Assembly: GCA_023443515.1 (NCBI GenBank)
Contig: JAEZUC010000127.1
Location: 1-64,000, forward strand
Reading direction: 5' to 3'
Length of the DNA stretch: 64,000 bases
DNA from: Bacillota bacterium
GTDB taxonomy: Bacteria; Bacillota; Clostridia; Acetivibrionales; DSM-1351
Of the stretch, positions 37,563-46,944 are shown piece by piece. A program made the position numbers and the translations under genes. The notes beneath the pieces were generated by a model that made no database searches, was not told the DNA's origin, and worked only from the letters and a program-made list of their open reading frames with translations. How positions within the stretch are numbered: the stretch's first letter is position 1; each line of letters begins with the position of its first letter.

Positions 37563-38759
37563 ATGGAAAGAGTTGTGATTACAGGTACGGGGGTTGTATC
37601 GTCAATAGGAATAGGGTCAGATAACTTTTTAAATTCACTCAAGAAAGGTATATGTGGAATCAAAACTATTGATGTAGAATCAATTAGTGTTCCTGCAGCA
37701 TTAGTCGAAATAAATGGTAAGTCCAAAATAAATTTTAAAGGCTATAAGATTGCGTCTATTGCGTTAGAAGAAGCCGTAGCAGATGCAAATATTACTATTG
37801 AGCAGTTACAAACCCTGAAAGTGGGGATTGTAACCGGAACAATGAATTCCACTACAAATGATATACTTGATAGATACAGTAATATCAAAAATGGTGAATA
37901 TAACCGTGCTGACAAATTTGCCGTTTCAAGTTATGGCTTTAATTCTGTTACTGATTATTTATACCGAAAATACAGATTACTGGGAGAAAGAATAACTGTC
38001 TCAAATTCTTGTGCTACAGGAATTTGCATAATTGAGCAGGCGAAGCAATTGATACAGAACGGATACTGTGATGTGTGTCTGGCAGTCGGAGTTGATTTGG
38101 TTAATTTAGTAGGCTTAATTCCAATGAAGGTGTTAAGAATAATTGAAGATACGACATTAAGGCCCTTTGATAAAAATAGAAAAGGAACTGTTCAAGGAGA
38201 GGGTGCCGGTGTACTTGTATTGGAATCCCAAAAGTTTGCTCAAGAGCGAAAAGCAACAATAAAAGGTGAAGTCCTTGGTATATCTATTAAAAATGATATA
38301 TTTGAAAGTATTTTTTCTTCTTCTGAAGATGGAAAAGCAATCATTAAATCTATGGAAGAAGCAGTGAAATTGTCCAATATTCCTTTGGAAAGTATTGATT
38401 ATATAAATGCCCACGGAACTGGTACTCAACAGAATGATCTGATAGAGACAAATGCCATAAAAGCTGTATTCGGGGAAAGAGCCTATGATATTCCAATAAG
38501 TTCAACAAAGTCATTTATTGGACATACAGGTGCTGCTGCCGGAATACTTGAGATAATTGCTAGTTTATATGCCATTACGGCTGATTTTGTACACCCTACG
38601 TTAAATTATTCAGAGAAGGACCCCCTATGCGATCTAAATTATGTCCCTAATAATTACATAAACAAAAAAGTAAATTATTTTATGAAAAATTCCATTGGGT
38701 TCGGTGGAGTAAATTCATCAATAGTGATATCAAAATATTTTGGAGGCCAAAATGAATAG
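37563..38759 (+). CDS. Beta-ketoacyl synthase (KS-alpha) of the second KS/CLF pair
   Basis: A 398-residue FabF-like ketosynthase with a complete triad: Cys150 in VSNSCATGICI, His284 in NAHGTGTQQND, His321 in SFIGHTGAAAG. The N-terminus MERVVITGTGVVSSIG is canonical. It overlaps the CLF gene that follows. Unlike the first KS it keeps both histidines. Probably builds an iterative polyketide chain with its partner at 38752. A recognisable ribosome binding site is weak (GAGG well upstream). Confidence 0.92.
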   Translation: MERVVITGTGVVSSIGIGSDNFLNSLKKGICGIKTIDVESISVPAALVEINGKSKINFKGYKIASIALEEAVADANITIEQLQTLKVGIVTGTMNSTTNDILDRYSNIKNGEYNRADKFAVSSYGFNSVTDYLYRKYRLLGERITVSNSCATGICIIEQAKQLIQNGYCDVCLAVGVDLVNLVGLIPMKVLRIIEDTTLRPFDKNRKGTVQGEGAGVLVLESQKFAQERKATIKGEVLGISIKNDIFESIFSSSEDGKAIIKSMEEAVKLSNIPLESIDYINAHGTGTQQNDLIETNAIKAVFGERAYDIPISSTKSFIGHTGAAAGILEIIASLYAITADFVHPTLNYSEKDPLCDLNYVPNNYINKKVNYFMKNSIGFGGVNSSIVISKYFGGQNE

Positions 38760-39969
38760 TGTGGTAATAACGGGGTATGGGTCTGTTTCAGCTATTGGAA
38801 ACAACAGCAGTGAGTTTCGAAACAATTTATTAAACGATAAAGCCGGTATTTTAGGGAGTGGGGAAGCCGGATATACATCAGGAGACTTTAAATCAGCACA
38901 TATCAGTGGCTTCAATTTTAAGGATTATAAGTTAAATGTGCCGTTTTTAAAGTTGGATAGTAGCTGTAAATATGCTATTAGGGCATGTGCTGAAGCTATT
39001 GAAATGGCAGGGATTAATAAATATTTAAAAGATGATTGCTTGAAAATAGGAACAATTATTGCAAGTACATATGTAGGTACCAGTTCTATTTGGAACAACT
39101 TATTAACCTTTCATAAAGGGGGTATCAGACATATAACCCCTTATAGCTTAATGGCAGGAGTGTATGCAGTTCTTTCAACAATATGTACAGAATTTGGATT
39201 ATCCGGTTACAACACTACAATCAACGGCGGTTATACTTCAAGTCACACTGCAATTAGATGTGCATTTGACAGAATTGCAAATGGATATGAGGATTTAATA
39301 ATTGTTGTAGGAATAGACGTATTGAATGATGAAATGATTAATTTTGGAAAAAATATAGGAGCATTATACGACAATACAAAAGAAGTATTGTATGGACCTT
39401 TTGATAAAAGCAGGAATGGTGTTGTCTTAGGTGAAGCATGTGGCGTGGTTATATTGGAAAGTAGTAAGCATGCTTTGGAAAGAGGGGCAAAAATCCATGG
39501 CAGAATCAACAGCATAGGTTCAGGTAATGAAAGATACAGTTATAAAGATACAATTGGGGATGGGATTTTTTGCTCAATGAAAAGTGCATTAGAAAAGGCA
39601 TCCAAAAGCAAGGATGAACTGGATTTTATATATTCGGCAGCTAATGGAACAAAAAATATTGATTCGGCTGAAGGACAAGGAATCACAGATTTATTAAAGG
39701 GAACTGATAAAGATGTATATGTCACTGCCTTAAAGTCTGTCATAGGAGAAACCATTAGCGCTTCAGGGGTTATGAGTCTTATTGCAGGAATTGAAACTCT
39801 TCAGAACGACTATTTACCTAAGATTCATAATTTAACAGAACCTGAGAAAATGTTTACTGAATTAAAATTAGTAGCAGAACCTGTTTCAAAGAAAAATTTC
39901 AGCACCGGAATCATAAATGGATTAGGCGCTTTGGGGGACTGCTATTCAATTGTAATCGAGAAAGAATAA
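38752..39969 (+). CDS. Chain length factor (KS-beta) of the second pair
   Basis: About 405 residues, KS fold without catalytic residues: Tyr161 replaces Cys (NGGYTSSHTA), the HGT motif is AANGTKNID, and GH is GE (KSVIGETISASG). Start at ATG 38752, because GGAGG lies at 38742-38746 and the resulting MNSVVITGYGSVSAIG aligns with the KS N-terminus; ATG 38740 is unlikely. CLFs set chain length in type II PKS. Confidence 0.9.
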   Translation: MNSVVITGYGSVSAIGNNSSEFRNNLLNDKAGILGSGEAGYTSGDFKSAHISGFNFKDYKLNVPFLKLDSSCKYAIRACAEAIEMAGINKYLKDDCLKIGTIIASTYVGTSSIWNNLLTFHKGGIRHITPYSLMAGVYAVLSTICTEFGLSGYNTTINGGYTSSHTAIRCAFDRIANGYEDLIIVVGIDVLNDEMINFGKNIGALYDNTKEVLYGPFDKSRNGVVLGEACGVVILESSKHALERGAKIHGRINSIGSGNERYSYKDTIGDGIFCSMKSALEKASKSKDELDFIYSAANGTKNIDSAEGQGITDLLKGTDKDVYVTALKSVIGETISASGVMSLIAGIETLQNDYLPKIHNLTEPEKMFTELKLVAEPVSKKNFSTGIINGLGALGDCYSIVIEKE

Positions 39970-40013
39970 TAAAAGGACAATAAGTAAAAAAGACTACTAT
40001 ATATAGTTAGGAT

Positions 40014-40847
40014 GTGTGCCTTATCGAAAGATATTTGAAAAATTATATAACTAAAGATAATATCAGTTTCTTTCAAGTAAATGACTATGAAACGGAACTT
40101 GCTTACGGAGCTATTTTTAATAATAAAATATATGAAGATGATACAATCGTGGTTAATGAAAATGATGTTATAGTGGACATAGGTGCCAATATTGGACTTT
40201 ACCCTTTATATTTATATTCTGAAAAAAATCTCAAAAACCTTAATATTTATTGTTTTGAACCTTCATATGTAGCATACAATGTTTTGGAAAAAAACATGAA
40301 GCTTTATTTTGAAAATGCTGCCTTACATAAAGTAGGTATTTCTGATAAAAAAGGATATGAGGAGTTTGCAATCTATCCGAATTTTACAATAGGATCTGCA
40401 TCTTTAGAACTATCATCCTGGGGTGAAAAGATGTTCAGAGATAATATAATAGGCAAAGTAACAAAAGGGAAAAATTTTGAGCTTAATAATAGTCACTTTA
40501 AATATATAGATAAATTGACCAAAATTTATATGCAACAGGAAATTGTAAAATGTCCTGTTGAAACTATATCGGATGTGATTAGAGTTAATGGTATAAATAG
40601 GATTGATGTGCTTAAAATTAATGCGGAAAACAGTGAGTGGAAAATTTTACAGAGTATTAATAATGAAGATTGGGATATAATCAGACAACTAATTATCGAA
40701 GTACATGATGAAGAAGACATGTACCTACATAAAATCAAAGAGCTTTTGGTACAAAAAGGGTACCATGTAACGTACAGGGAAGATGTAGTGAATCCTGACT
40801 CTGATTTGAAAGTTTACTTAATTTATGCTTCAAAAGTAGCAAGTTAA
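40014..40847 (+). CDS. FkbM family methyltransferase
   Basis: 277 residues. SAM-binding VIVDIGANIGLYPLYLYS near residue 46, then CFEPSYVAYNVLEKNM, a C-terminal VLKINAENSEWKIL and LIIEVHDEED. This is the FkbM pattern, found in O-methylation of polyketides and glycolipids. It starts with GTG (weak ribosome binding site). Placed between the CLF and ACP 4, it is presumably a product or sugar O-methyltransferase. Confidence 0.82.
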   Translation: MCLIERYLKNYITKDNISFFQVNDYETELAYGAIFNNKIYEDDTIVVNENDVIVDIGANIGLYPLYLYSEKNLKNLNIYCFEPSYVAYNVLEKNMKLYFENAALHKVGISDKKGYEEFAIYPNFTIGSASLELSSWGEKMFRDNIIGKVTKGKNFELNNSHFKYIDKLTKIYMQQEIVKCPVETISDVIRVNGINRIDVLKINAENSEWKILQSINNEDWDIIRQLIIEVHDEEDMYLHKIKELLVQKGYHVTYREDVVNPDSDLKVYLIYASKVAS

Positions 40848-40904
40848 AAAACCCATTCATTACCAATTGATTTTGAAAATAACATGTAGATTGGAGGACT
40901 AACT

Positions 40905-41159
40905 ATGAATAGTATTAGAGAAAGAATTAAGGATGTCATATTAAGGAGTCTGGATACGGAAGACAGCTCAGGTAAATTTACAGAAACCGATAATATTGAA
41001 GAACTTGGAGTTGAAATAACCTCAATTGTCGTATTAGAAATATTGGTTAACCTGGAGAAGGAATTTGAAATTTCACTGGATGAATCAGAAATCAATTCAT
41101 CAGTTGTAAAGGATATTAGTGCACTCGAAAAGGTCGTAAACCAAAAGCTATCAATGTAA
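40905..41159 (+). CDS. Acyl carrier protein 4
   Basis: 84 residues with the serine in GVEITSIVVLEILVNLEKEF (Ser40) and helix III ISLDESEINSSVVKD. TTGGAGGACTAACT ribosome binding site. It is the ACP nearest the second KS/CLF pair, hence its likely partner. Confidence 0.9.
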   Translation: MNSIRERIKDVILRSLDTEDSSGKFTETDNIEELGVEITSIVVLEILVNLEKEFEISLDESEINSSVVKDISALEKVVNQKLSM

Positions 41160-41188
41160 AATAACTTCTATGGCCTAGGGGATATCAG

Positions 41189-41962
41189 ATGGTAAATGTA
41201 TTTGAACAGTTTTTTAATACAGATAAGCTTGGTGAAGTTGTTATTTTATCATGCTTTGACAGGCTGGAAGATTTCAAACGGATTTATACCAAAAACATAT
41301 TATGCGAATTTAAGGGGTATTATAGCGGGATAACTATTAATCTCGAAGGTAAGCATATATCAGTTATATATACCGGAAGCGGAGATTCCAAGGTCGGAGA
41401 TGCAGTACTTGCTTTGGACGGCTCCCGTTGCAAGGCAATAATATACAATGGCACTGCAGGGGGGATTGGCAACAGGGTTGCCAGGGGAGAATTTTTTATT
41501 CCCCGTGAGGCTGTAATCGGAGAGGGTTTTTCGACGTACTATAAGGATATGAAGCCCGATAGATACAAGAACATTTCATTTGCTTCTCCTGATATGTTAA
41601 AAATGTTTGAAGAGTATGCAAGTACAAGTAAAAATTTAAAAACAAGAGCACATTACTCAAAAATATTTACTATCGATTCTATATTTGCAGAGACACAAGA
41701 ATTTCTGGCTGAAATGCAACTAAACGGGTGTGAGGCAATAGACATGGAAACATCAGCATTCTATACTGCAGCTCAGGTTATTAAAAAAAAGTGCCTTGCT
41801 GTTCATTACATATCTGATTTGCCTCAGGAGGAGCAGAACTATAATATGTTCAGAAAAGAGTGTATAAAGTCCTATATAAGAATACCTTACTTGCTTATTG
41901 AGTTTATATATACTTTTTTCGATGAAATTATAAATATCGGAGGTTTAAAGCCAAATGTGTGA
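41189..41962 (+). CDS. Nucleoside phosphorylase/nucleosidase superfamily protein
   Basis: 257 residues of the PNP/UDP/MTAN superfamily. VIYTGSGDSKVGDAVLAL, IIYNGTAGGIGNRVARGEFFIP (phosphate/ribose region) and the conserved EAIDMETSAFYTAA near the C-terminus. Members cleave N-glycosidic bonds of nucleosides. With nine radical SAM domains and several methyltransferases around, removal of 5'-deoxyadenosine or S-adenosylhomocysteine is a sensible role (inference). Cleavage of a nucleoside-type intermediate is the alternative. Its end overlaps the next radical SAM gene. Confidence 0.75.
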   Translation: MVNVFEQFFNTDKLGEVVILSCFDRLEDFKRIYTKNILCEFKGYYSGITINLEGKHISVIYTGSGDSKVGDAVLALDGSRCKAIIYNGTAGGIGNRVARGEFFIPREAVIGEGFSTYYKDMKPDRYKNISFASPDMLKMFEEYASTSKNLKTRAHYSKIFTIDSIFAETQEFLAEMQLNGCEAIDMETSAFYTAAQVIKKKCLAVHYISDLPQEEQNYNMFRKECIKSYIRIPYLLIEFIYTFFDEIINIGGLKPNV

Positions 41963-42983
41963 AAATAATGCTATTAGTGGTTTAAAAAGTGTTGCATTTC
42001 GAATTACTGACATATGTAATCTGAATTGCAGCATGTGTGGTCAGGCAAAAAACAGGTCTGCTAAACACGGAATCAAAAAGCACTGGCTGGAACTTGATGA
42101 AATAAAAAAAGTGATAGATCAAGTGGAAGAATACCGACCCCAGATATACATATGGGGTGGAGAACCGTTTATGTACGGTAATCTAAGTGCTGTTATTGAA
42201 TACATATCCAGCAAGAAGCTAAATTCATTTATTACGACAAACGGGGTTCTTCTTAATGAATTTATAAAGCCTATTGTTGACTGCAAAGTGGCAGAGATAG
42301 CTGTGTCTCTTGATGGGTTTGAAGAATTCCATGAAAAAATCCGTGGAGTAAAGGGGATTTACTCGAAAGTTTTGGAGAACCTTCTTTCACTAAAGGAATA
42401 TAAAAAGGAAGTTGGAAAGGTTTTACCAATTGTAGATATCCACACTGTTGTCGTAAAAGATAACTATCGTACGCTTTATGACTTTGTTAAATTTATAAAT
42501 GAACAAAATCTATGCAGAAGAATCAGAATACAGCTTCCCATGTTTTTTACGGTTAAGATGGCAGACCAATACAAGGCCTACGTTGAGGACTGTTTTGGTG
42601 CTGTAAATCCAAAATCCTGGTATGGGTTTGTAGACGATTATTCTGACATTGATATTCCTGTTCTTAATGAGCAGCTTGATCGGATAAGGAAGGAATATAA
42701 AAATGTTTTATTTTTTCCTGCTGGGGCTTCAACTGAGGAGTGGTTCCATAAACCGGAGGTTTCATTTAAGGGTAAATGTATGACATGTAGGAATAGAATA
42801 AACATTGAGCCTGATGGTAGTGTAATTGCCTGCACCGATTTCCCTGAGACTAAGTACGGTAACATTCTGGAACACTCTATCGAAGAATTATTCAACAACT
42901 CTATAATAACAAGGCATAGAGAGAACACAAAAAAAGGCTCTCTGGGAATATGCTCCAGATGTAGCTATTTTTATGTATATTGA
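41955..42983 (+). CDS. SPASM-type radical SAM protein, type 2
   Basis: 342 residues. C21-x3-C25-x2-C28 (DICNLNCSMCGQAK), IWGGEPFMYGN, SLDGFEEFHEKIRG, and a C-terminal SPASM region with Cys in KGKCMTCRNRINIEPDG, IACTDF and LGICSRCSY. The last seven-cysteine layout implies auxiliary 4Fe-4S clusters. Related to 45632-46927 (similar NLNCSMC/NLKCSMC core and SPASM tail). Overlaps the phosphorylase gene by eight bases. Confidence 0.85.
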   Translation: MCENNAISGLKSVAFRITDICNLNCSMCGQAKNRSAKHGIKKHWLELDEIKKVIDQVEEYRPQIYIWGGEPFMYGNLSAVIEYISSKKLNSFITTNGVLLNEFIKPIVDCKVAEIAVSLDGFEEFHEKIRGVKGIYSKVLENLLSLKEYKKEVGKVLPIVDIHTVVVKDNYRTLYDFVKFINEQNLCRRIRIQLPMFFTVKMADQYKAYVEDCFGAVNPKSWYGFVDDYSDIDIPVLNEQLDRIRKEYKNVLFFPAGASTEEWFHKPEVSFKGKCMTCRNRINIEPDGSVIACTDFPETKYGNILEHSIEELFNNSIITRHRENTKKGSLGICSRCSYFYVY

Positions 42984-43015
42984 GGTTTACGAAATTATTT
43001 AGGGGGTGATATATC

Positions 43016-44572
43016 TTGAAGAAAATAGCACTTGTTAATTTGAGGTTCAAAGTAGACATTAGATTTGAAATTAAGGAGAGTCTGGGTATAGCATATATCG
43101 CATCAATGCTTATATCAAAGGGGCATCAGGTTAAAATAATAGATGCCCAGTTCTTCGATTTAGGAATTGATAAGGTATATGAGACTTTGATGCAGGAAAA
43201 CTTTGATCTCATAGGTTTTTCATTATATGAGGAGACTGCACCGTTTTTTGAAGAATTATACCGGATGATAGAAGGTAAAGTCAATTCACACATATGTCTG
43301 GGTGGGCATTTTGCTTCGTTCTATGCTGAAAAATTGCTAAGGAAATTTCCCCGTGTAAATTGCATCAGTATTGGAGAAGGAGAGACAACTATAGCTGAGC
43401 TGGTAGAGCATCTGCCGAATGAGGAATGGAAAAAGACAGATGGCATCTGCTATTTGGAAGATGACAACATAGTATATACCGAACCGAGGGAGCTTATCGC
43501 TGACTTGGACTCAATACCTTATCCATACCGTGATCCGTATTTCAAATCCGTTGACGATCCATCAGGATATAGTGCAACCATATCGGCAAGCAGGGGCTGT
43601 TATGCAAATTGTTCTTTCTGTAGTATTCAATCCTTTTACAGCTTTTTAAAGGGAAAGCATATCAGAATAAGAAAGCCTGAAAAGGTGGTTGATGAGATTG
43701 AATATGTTAATAAAACTTACGGTATAAATAAATTCTTTTTCTCAGACGATAATTTTCTGGCTACAAATCGGGTAAAGCCAGGTTGGATTGACACCTTTAT
43801 TGATGAAATTGAAAAAAGAAATTTAAAAATTAACTTTGATATTGATTGCAGGGTAAACGATATAGAGGAAACCCTTTTTATCAGGCTGAAAAAGGCAGGA
43901 TTAAACGGTGTGTTTCTGGGGATTGAGTCATTCTCACAAAGAGCACTTGATACTCTGAATAAAAAAGTACTGGTACAGGACAATATCAATGCCATCAATC
44001 TTTTGCACAAGCTCAGGATAACTGTCTGGATGGGTTTTATAATGTTTGATATGTTTACAACTCTTGACGAAATAAGAGATAACCTGAAAGCTCTCGAAAA
44101 GATAAACTATTTTAAATATTTCAACTACGACAGGCCGGTGTCGGGAGACAGACTGGCAAGTCCGCTAAAGCTGTACAATGGTACTCCCATTCTAAAAAAG
44201 TTGCTGGAAGAATCACCTGAAATACTTATAGAAATTGATTATGGATATGACTATAAATTTGTAGACCCAAAGATGAACATATTTTATAAATGGTTGCTGG
44301 AGTGGAAAAAAATATCCCAGGAAATGATTCAATTGGACACACTCTGGCTTGTTAAACTTGCAAATGAAAGAAAAATCGGAGATATGGCATCCGAGCTTCA
44401 TTCACTATCAAGAAAATATATGCGCGTTGATTTGCAGGCCTTTGAGAGTATTCTTGATGCTGTTGATAACTGCAATGAGAATGCCATAGGAGACATTATT
44501 GAGCAGAAAAAGAACGAGTTTTATAAAATAAAGCAAAGAGTTGATGAACTTAGGGAATCGCTGGTGTCTTAA
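43016..44572 (+). CDS. B12-binding radical SAM protein 5 (paralogue family member c)
   Basis: 518 residues. B12 domain with LGIAYIASMLISKGHQV, CLGGHFASFYAEKLL and IGEGETTIAEL. C195-x3-C199-x2-C202 in SASRGCYANCSFCSIQSFY, FSDDNFLATNRVKPGW, GIESFSQRALDTLNKK. The third copy of the family at 23901 and 35028, with the same C-terminal extension (LHSLSRKYM near residue 460 is in all three in similar form). TTG start behind GGGGTGATA. Confidence 0.85.
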   Translation: MKKIALVNLRFKVDIRFEIKESLGIAYIASMLISKGHQVKIIDAQFFDLGIDKVYETLMQENFDLIGFSLYEETAPFFEELYRMIEGKVNSHICLGGHFASFYAEKLLRKFPRVNCISIGEGETTIAELVEHLPNEEWKKTDGICYLEDDNIVYTEPRELIADLDSIPYPYRDPYFKSVDDPSGYSATISASRGCYANCSFCSIQSFYSFLKGKHIRIRKPEKVVDEIEYVNKTYGINKFFFSDDNFLATNRVKPGWIDTFIDEIEKRNLKINFDIDCRVNDIEETLFIRLKKAGLNGVFLGIESFSQRALDTLNKKVLVQDNINAINLLHKLRITVWMGFIMFDMFTTLDEIRDNLKALEKINYFKYFNYDRPVSGDRLASPLKLYNGTPILKKLLEESPEILIEIDYGYDYKFVDPKMNIFYKWLLEWKKISQEMIQLDTLWLVKLANERKIGDMASELHSLSRKYMRVDLQAFESILDAVDNCNENAIGDIIEQKKNEFYKIKQRVDELRESLVS

Positions 44573-44588
44573 GGGGTGAATTCATATT

Positions 44589-45635
44589 TTGATCATGGAT
44601 AAACTGCTTAAATGGCTTCCTCAATTTAAAATTTTACACCAAAAGGTTTTTTTCCTTGGTGAAGTTGATATGACTATAAGTGTTTCCAGTGAAACAGAAG
44701 CTTTGGTTAAAGAGAAAGATATATTTTCAACTGAACAGCTGGGGGAAGCAGAAAACAAATCTACGATTCTTAAACTTTTAAATGCCGGTGTGATTGTACC
44801 CTTTGATGGTTGCTTACCAAGAGAATCATCGGAAAGTCAGGAAAAAATTCTGGTAATCCAGCCCCACTGTGACGACTTTGCATTATCATGCGGAGGAACT
44901 CTGGCAAAGCAGTGTATTGCCGATAAACGCAAGATAATATTCGTAACGGTATTTTCAAAATACTCCTCACAAAGCTTTCCGTGGAAAGACAAAATCCATC
45001 TAAATGACGACGAATACTCAAAGCTGAGGAGACAGGAGGATACAATCGCAGCTGACTATCTACGCGGAAGCACTCATACTCTGGAATATAGAGATTCTAT
45101 AGCCAGGGGAGCTGGCTTGAGTGTAATACTGAGAGAAGGCATTCTAAAGAAAGATAATGAAATGATTGAAGCTATTACTGAGGATTTGGGAGCCCTTGTA
45201 AAAGAATACAAACCTCAGATGATAGTTTTGCCCGCTGCTTTCGGTTGGCATTATGATCATAGAATAACACTGACTGCAGCGCTGAGGTCTTTAAAAAAAT
45301 GGACAGGTTATAAAAACGTATACCTATATGAAGATTATCCGTATTGCGACCAGAATAGGCACAATTATTGGGGAAGGCTTAAAGAGCTTGAAAAAGAATT
45401 TGATATGAAGCCTGTTTATACAGATATCAAAAGCTATATAAAGACAAAAGCATACCTTATAAATTTCTACAGGACTCAATTTATAGATTGGAATTTAAAG
45501 GGTATAAATAAGTCGATAACAGAGTTGGCAGAAGCTACAGCCATTGAAGCTATGTATTTAAAGCATGGTATAGATAATCAGATAACTATGGCAGAGAGAA
45601 TTTGGGAAATCTCTTTTGGAGGTGGACAGCTATGA
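44589..45635 (+). CDS. PIG-L/LmbE-type zinc deacetylase
   Basis: 348 residues. The metal-binding signature is VIQPHCDDFALSCGGTL (PHxDD) near residue 95, with the second His motif in FGWHYDHRITL. Family members deacetylate N-acetyl sugars and antibiotics (mycothiol, teicoplanin, paromamine routes). An N-terminal segment of about 90 residues has no recognised match. TTG start nine bases after GGGGTGA; ATG 44595 is possible. In this pathway an N-acetylated amino sugar or aryl amine could be the substrate (inference). Confidence 0.85.
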   Translation: MIMDKLLKWLPQFKILHQKVFFLGEVDMTISVSSETEALVKEKDIFSTEQLGEAENKSTILKLLNAGVIVPFDGCLPRESSESQEKILVIQPHCDDFALSCGGTLAKQCIADKRKIIFVTVFSKYSSQSFPWKDKIHLNDDEYSKLRRQEDTIAADYLRGSTHTLEYRDSIARGAGLSVILREGILKKDNEMIEAITEDLGALVKEYKPQMIVLPAAFGWHYDHRITLTAALRSLKKWTGYKNVYLYEDYPYCDQNRHNYWGRLKELEKEFDMKPVYTDIKSYIKTKAYLINFYRTQFIDWNLKGINKSITELAEATAIEAMYLKHGIDNQITMAERIWEISFGGGQL

Positions 45636-46927
45636 AGGAAATTAATCTTGTCGGAGAAGTAAAAAATATTAAAGGGATGTATACATTTAATATTAGTACA
45701 TCCAAAAGAGATGAGGATTCGAGGGTTTGGCTTGAGTACCAGCAGCATGGAGAAGTAACCGCCGTTGAAGCTGAATATGATGGTGATGGAAAAGGGTGCT
45801 CATTTTGGACAATAAAAGCAGAGTTGCCAAAGGTATGTGATTGTATTATTTATGGTATGAGTATGGGCCTGTGTGTATCTTACGGTATTATGAAAAAAAA
45901 CGGGGATTCATGGATCTATACGGGAGAATTCAGCGATTATAAGATAGATATTGTCTCATTAAAGTTGACCTATAACTGTAACTTAAAATGTAGCATGTGC
46001 TGGCAAGCAAAATATAAGGATCAGAATAAAGCATTTACTGGACATATGGACTATACAAACTTTCTGAACACCATGGAAAAGCTCTCTTTTTTAGCTCCTT
46101 CAAAGATTTTTCTATGGGGAGGAGAACCACTGCTGCATCCAAACTTCGCTGATATATTAAAAGAAGTAAAGACTAGAAGGTTCATGTGTAATCTCATTAC
46201 AAATGGAATTCTTCTAGAAGAAAAAACTGAAGATATATTGAATGGAAAGCTTGATACTATTTGTGTATCGTTAGATGGCTTAGGGGAAATACATGATTCA
46301 ATACGAGGTGTTCCCGGATCATACCAAAGAGCAATAACCGGTTTAAAATATCTATTGAAAAATAAGTCATTCAGGCCAATTGTTTCAGTAAATATGGTAA
46401 TCAATGATGAGAATTATCAATATCTTTATGAAACGGTCAAGGAATTTGAAAGCCTGGGAGTAAATGGGATACAAATTCAGTTCCCGGTTTATTTTGACAT
46501 GAAAACCGGAGAAGTAACTGCCGAATATATAAAAAAATCTTTAGGAATTAGCATAGATAAATGGAAGGGGTTTATCGGTGAATATAGTTCAATGGATATT
46601 GAAAAGTTAGACAAACAACTGCATATGGTGAAGAGTGAATTTAATAATGTATACCTTTATCCGGCAGATATCTCTCCGTATGATTGGTTCGGGGTAAAAG
46701 AATCCAATAGAAAAATAAACTGTTTAACAGCATGGAAAAGACTCAACATAGAGCCTAACGGAGATGTAAATATTTGTACGGATCATTCAGATATGATAGC
46801 AGGCAATATTTATGAGTCCCGCTTAGAAGAAATATGGAATAACAGAGTGTTCAGGAGTTTCAGAAGGGAAGCCAAGAATAACAACTTTATGAGTATGTGT
46901 CAGCACTGTACATATTCATACCTATGA
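45632..46927 (+). CDS. SPASM-type radical SAM protein, type 3, with N-terminal extension
   Basis: About 431 residues. A beta-rich N-terminal domain of about 100 residues is followed by C116-x3-C120-x2-C123 (TYNCNLKCSMCWQAK), FLWGGEPLLHPNF, VSLDGLGEIHDSIRG, and a SPASM tail with Cys in INCLTAWKRLNIEPNG, NICTDHS and MSMCQHCTYSY. Start at ATG 45632, directly behind GGAGGTGG. Paralogue of 41955-42983. The substrate is probably not a peptide, as no precursor is seen. Confidence 0.85.
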   Translation: MKEINLVGEVKNIKGMYTFNISTSKRDEDSRVWLEYQQHGEVTAVEAEYDGDGKGCSFWTIKAELPKVCDCIIYGMSMGLCVSYGIMKKNGDSWIYTGEFSDYKIDIVSLKLTYNCNLKCSMCWQAKYKDQNKAFTGHMDYTNFLNTMEKLSFLAPSKIFLWGGEPLLHPNFADILKEVKTRRFMCNLITNGILLEEKTEDILNGKLDTICVSLDGLGEIHDSIRGVPGSYQRAITGLKYLLKNKSFRPIVSVNMVINDENYQYLYETVKEFESLGVNGIQIQFPVYFDMKTGEVTAEYIKKSLGISIDKWKGFIGEYSSMDIEKLDKQLHMVKSEFNNVYLYPADISPYDWFGVKESNRKINCLTAWKRLNIEPNGDVNICTDHSDMIAGNIYESRLEEIWNNRVFRSFRREAKNNNFMSMCQHCTYSYL

Positions 46928-46944
46928 TAAAGAAGGGATAAGAT

